A DNA stretch of 20,425 nt, from NCBI GenBank assembly GCA_002342255.1, contig DDPP01000005.1, positions 1-20,425 of the forward strand, written 5' to 3'. Origin of the DNA: Micrococcales bacterium UBA2465. Its GTDB lineage: Bacteria; Actinomycetota; Actinomycetes; Actinomycetales; Microbacteriaceae. Position numbers and translations under genes: made by a program. The notes under the pieces are model-generated. The model was not told the origin of the DNA and made no database searches. It saw nothing but the letters and a program-made list of their open reading frames with translations. Shown here in pieces: positions 15,866 through 20,425 of this stretch. Position 1 is the stretch's first letter. The number at the start of each line of letters is the position of its first letter.

Positions 15866-16625
15866 CAATGCCCGAAAACTCGTCCACCTGCAGGCTAGCT
15901 CCACCTACTAAAACCCCATCAACTTCAGGACTTTTCAGGAATCCAGCGACATTAGCCGCCTTCACAGAACCCCCATATAAAATCCTCGTCATTTCAGCTA
16001 TTTCAGGGCTGAGTGCCTCAGCAATGGTCTCCCGCAATTTCCTGGCTACTTCCGCTGCTTGATCTGGGGTGGCCACTAAACCAGTACCAATGGCCCAAAC
16101 TGGCTCGTAGGCGACGACGAACTCACCAACCTGATTTTGACCTGACAGTGCCGCTTTTAGCTGAGCCACCGGAATTGCGCTGGGACCATGCTGATCAAGC
16201 TCTGCTTGGGTTTCCCCAACACAAATCACTGGGACTAGATCGTGTCTGAAGGCTGCTGCAACTTTAGCCTTCACAGTTTCATCATCTTCGTGGTGGTAGT
16301 TTCTGCGTTCGCTATGGCCAATAATCACGTACCTAACATCAAGCTTTTTAAGGAAGGCACCAGATATTTCCCCGGTGTATGCGCCTGACTCAAATTGGCT
16401 CAAATCTTGGGCACCGAGCTTTATTTCAAACTTTTCAGCGTCAAGGAGGGTTTGCACGGTTCGCAAATCTGTGAACGGTGGGAAAACAGCGACCTCGGTT
16501 TTGGCATAGTCGTGGTTGGCATCGGCTAGAGTCCAAGCCAGTTTCTGAACTAAGGCGATCGCTTGCTGATGATCGAGGTTCATTTTCCAGTTGCCAGCGA
16601 TAAATGGAACTCTCTCAACTGTCAT
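15837..16625 (-). CDS. tpiA: Triosephosphate isomerase
   Basis: Interconverts dihydroxyacetone phosphate and glyceraldehyde-3-phosphate. The 262-residue TIM barrel has all catalytic residues: N12 and K14 in GNWKMN, H104 in IGHSERR, E174 in VAYEPVWAIGTG, and the phosphate-binding GGSVKAAN. Its ATG forms an ATGA overlap with the pgk stop and a GGAGG site lies seven bases upstream inside pgk. Confidence 0.98.
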   Translation of the reverse strand: MTVERVPFIAGNWKMNLDHQQAIALVQKLAWTLADANHDYAKTEVAVFPPFTDLRTVQTLLDAEKFEIKLGAQDLSQFESGAYTGEISGAFLKKLDVRYVIIGHSERRNYHHEDDETVKAKVAAAFRHDLVPVICVGETQAELDQHGPSAIPVAQLKAALSGQNQVGEFVVAYEPVWAIGTGLVATPDQAAEVARKLRETIAEALSPEIAEMTRILYGGSVKAANVAGFLKSPEVDGVLVGGASLQVDEFSGIVRFLKHLSL

Positions 16626-17824
16626 TCAAGGACCTCCAGCCCGGGCATTTCTTTTCCCTCTAAGTATTCAAGACTTGCTCCACCGCCGGTAGAAATGTGC
16701 CCGAATTGCGAATCTTCGAAGCCAAGTTGTCTAACCGCGGAAGCTGAATCGCCGCCACCAACTACTGACAGACCATTTACTTCAGTGAGAGCCTGGGCAA
16801 CAACCTTTGTCCCATTGGCGAACTTATCGATTTCGAAAACCCCCATCGGACCATTCCAGAAGACGGTCTTTGCTGCAGAAATCTTTTTTGAAAACGAGGC
16901 AGCACTGTCAGGACCAATGTCTAACCCGAGGCCAGAGGGCCCAAAACTCGTAGTTTCAATTCCATCGATTGAAGATACTTCTGACTTAGCATCTGCCCCG
17001 AATTTATCCGCTACGACTATGTCGGTTGGCAAAACAATTTCAACACCAAGGTCTTTAGCCTTCTGTAAGTAACCTTTTACAGTTTCGACCTGATCTGGTT
17101 CAAGAAGTGACTTTCCAACACCTTTTCCAATGGCAGCTAAGAAAGTGAAAACCATTCCGCCACCAATCAGCAAAGAGTTGACCTTAGGAAGCAAATTATC
17201 AATTACTCCCAATTTGTCAGAAACTTTAGATCCGCCTAGGACAACAACATATGGCCTTGCGGGTTCTTTAGTTAGTTGCTCAAGAACCTTCAGTTCAGAT
17301 TCAATTAGCAGCCCAGCACATGAGGGCAATATTGTTGCAAGCTCGAATACGCTCGCCTGTTTGCGATGAACAACTCCAAAACCATCGCTGACAAAGAAAT
17401 CACCAAATTGGGCAAGATCCTTGGCAAAAGCGAGCCTTTCTGAGTCTGCCTTCGCGGTCTCCCCAGCATTGAATCTAAGGTTTTCTAAAACCAGGACCTG
17501 GCCTGATTGCAAAAATTCCACTGCGGATTCTGCCTTAGGCCCCACTGTATCTGACGAAAAATGAACTGGGATTGTAAGTAACTCAGACATTCGCTTGGCT
17601 ACTGGCTCTAAAGAGTATTTGGTATCAGGAGATCCTTCGGGTCTGCCTAAATGGCTGATAACTATTAGTTTTGCACCTTGCTCCAACAGGTAGTTGATTG
17701 TTGGAAGTGATGCCCGAATACGACCGTCGTCGGTTATCTTATTGCCATCTGACGGAACGTTTAGGTCGCAACGAAGTATTACTCGCTTACCTTTAAGTTC
17801 TGGCAGATCCTTTAGAGTTCGCAT
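16622..17824 (-). CDS. pgk: Phosphoglycerate kinase
   Basis: Transfers the acyl phosphate of 1,3-bisphosphoglycerate to ADP. The 400-residue protein has the substrate motifs RCDLNVP at 18-24 and SHLGRPEG at 57-64, the nucleotide-site segment VLGGSKVSDKLGVI, and the C-terminal VGGGDSASAV and STGGGASLEYLEG. The ATG begins four bases after the gapA stop without a clear Shine-Dalgarno, suggesting reinitiation after gapA. Confidence 0.98.
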   Translation of the reverse strand: MRTLKDLPELKGKRVILRCDLNVPSDGNKITDDGRIRASLPTINYLLEQGAKLIVISHLGRPEGSPDTKYSLEPVAKRMSELLTIPVHFSSDTVGPKAESAVEFLQSGQVLVLENLRFNAGETAKADSERLAFAKDLAQFGDFFVSDGFGVVHRKQASVFELATILPSCAGLLIESELKVLEQLTKEPARPYVVVLGGSKVSDKLGVIDNLLPKVNSLLIGGGMVFTFLAAIGKGVGKSLLEPDQVETVKGYLQKAKDLGVEIVLPTDIVVADKFGADAKSEVSSIDGIETTSFGPSGLGLDIGPDSAASFSKKISAAKTVFWNGPMGVFEIDKFANGTKVVAQALTEVNGLSVVGGGDSASAVRQLGFEDSQFGHISTGGGASLEYLEGKEMPGLEVLE

Positions 17825-17828
17825 CTAG

Positions 17829-19555
<1,727 letters not shown>

Positions 19556-19567
19556 TATTTCCTCTTT

Positions 19568-20425
19568 CTAGTTTTCAGATTCTGCTATTCCAGTGCCAGG
19601 TATGCCCCGTTCAGCAGCAACCTTGTCAGCTAGGGCTAAAAGTCTTCTAATTCGACCTGCAATCGCGTCTTTGGTAAGTGGTGGAACTGCGAGTCTGCCC
19701 AGGTCATCCAGACTTGCATCTCTATGTTTCAATCTTAACTCACCCGCAGATCTGAGATGCTCTGGGACATCGTCACCTAGGATTTCAAGAGCCCTTCTTA
19801 CCTTTTGTCCCGAGGCAACCGCGGCTGCTGCAGATCTCATCAAATTGGCGTTGTCGAAATTTGCCAGCCTATTAAGTTGGCCTCTGACTTCGCGACGGAC
19901 TTGCAACTCTAGGTACTTAAGGACGATTGAGTGTGCTCCAACATGTTTCAAGATAGTTACGATAGCTTCACGCTCTCTGACCACCACTCGGTAAACACCG
20001 CGAGCCTCGCGTACTTTAGCCGAAACATCGAAACGGCGGGCAATGCCAACCAACGCCATCGCCGATTCGTTTCCTGGTGCCGTGATTTCAAGTGTTGCCG
20101 AACGACCTGGGTCGGTGAGAGAACCGTGGGCAAGAATAGCTCCGCGCCAAACCGCCTCGGCGTCAGCCTTGCTACCAGAGACCAGAGCAGCTGGTAGCCC
20201 GCGGACCGGTCTATTCCTGCTGTCAATTAGTCCGGTTTGTCTGGCTAAAGTATCAGCATTTTCGGTGACTTTTATTTGATACTTTGTTTGCTTGCGTATA
20301 CCGGTTGCGGCAATTATGGCAAGCTCAGATCTGACACCGAAAACATCGGCTAGATCCTTGCTTACTCTTCTGGCCAGCTGGGCGGTATCAACTTCTATTT
20401 CGACTACTATTTTTGAGCCAACCAG
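19568..20425 (-). CDS. whiA: DNA-binding protein WhiA (5' end missing)
   Basis: WhiA is a conserved Gram-positive regulator related to LAGLIDADG homing endonucleases at its N-terminus, with a C-terminal helix-turn-helix; in streptomycetes it controls sporulation septation, and in other actinobacteria its role is linked to division. The frame is open to the right edge, giving about 286 visible codons of a usual 320-330. Translation across the edge segment gives [20 protein letters not shown] and [20 protein letters not shown], then [10 protein letters not shown] and the C-terminal [26 protein letters not shown], the conserved HTH. The start and first 40 or so residues are outside the window. 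The gene is adjacent to the gapA cluster as in many actinobacteria. Confidence 0.95.
   Translation of the reverse strand: MVGSKIVVEIEVDTAQLARRVSKDLADVFGVRSELAIIAATGIRKQTKYQIKVTENADTLARQTGLIDSRNRPVRGLPAALVSGSKADAEAVWRGAILAHGSLTDPGRSATLEITAPGNESAMALVGIARRFDVSAKVREARGVYRVVVREREAIVTILKHVGAHSIVLKYLELQVRREVRGQLNRLANFDNANLMRSAAAAVASGQKVRRALEILGDDVPEHLRSAGELRLKHRDASLDDLGRLAVPPLTKDAIAGRIRRLLALADKVAAERGIPGTGIAESEN

Noticed and set aside
16563..17072. 169-residue plus-strand frame antisense to pgk and tpiA
   Set aside because: Covered by two conserved enzymes on the other strand and rich in serine and proline as shadows usually are.

Overview
The window carries ordinary core metabolism of a free-living, high-G+C-phylum (Actinobacteria) bacterium with an unusually low G+C genome, most likely a member of the Microbacteriaceae such as the small freshwater planktonic lineages. 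The lineage call rests on gene content and order: whiA, rbpA and opcA are actinobacterial markers; sufB-sufD-Rieske-sufC, ctaA, ctaB, tkt-tal-(pgi)-zwf-opcA-pgl and gapA-pgk-tpiA-secG next to whiA is a gene order typical of that phylum. The species cannot be fixed from the sequence alone. The genome looks streamlined: most neighbours overlap by 1-4 bases or are a few bases apart, and both convergent gene pairs have no spacer between stop codons.

Region 1 (1-3604, minus strand) is a SUF iron-sulfur cluster assembly operon, sufB-sufD-Rieske ferredoxin-sufC, cut off inside sufC at the left edge. Region 2 (3605-6898) starts with a divergent intergenic region, then ctaA (heme A synthase) and a class I photolyase on the plus strand, meeting ctaB (heme O synthase) on the minus strand. 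ctaA and ctaB together make heme A for cytochrome c oxidase; the photolyase sits between them.

Region 3 (6899-15130, plus strand) is a pentose phosphate operon: a possible 34-codon leader or small protein, tkt, tal, pgi, zwf, opcA, pgl. It covers glucose-6-phosphate to 6-phosphogluconate, the non-oxidative sugar interconversions and the link to fructose-6-phosphate. gnd, rpe and rpi are not in the window. Region 4 (15131-20425, minus strand) reads whiA (cut by the right edge), sodA, gapA, pgk, tpiA, secG, rbpA: the lower-glycolysis cluster with a superoxide dismutase placed between whiA and gapA, and with the translocon subunit SecG and the RNA polymerase-binding protein RbpA downstream.

I did not find a mobile element, CRISPR array, tRNA, rRNA, toxin-antitoxin pair or defence system. 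The items most worth a second look are the small ORF in front of tkt, the nested inverted repeat in front of sufB in the absence of an adjacent sufR, the candidate promoter with a consensus -10 inside the end of tpiA, and the frequent TTG start codons at the heads of operons.
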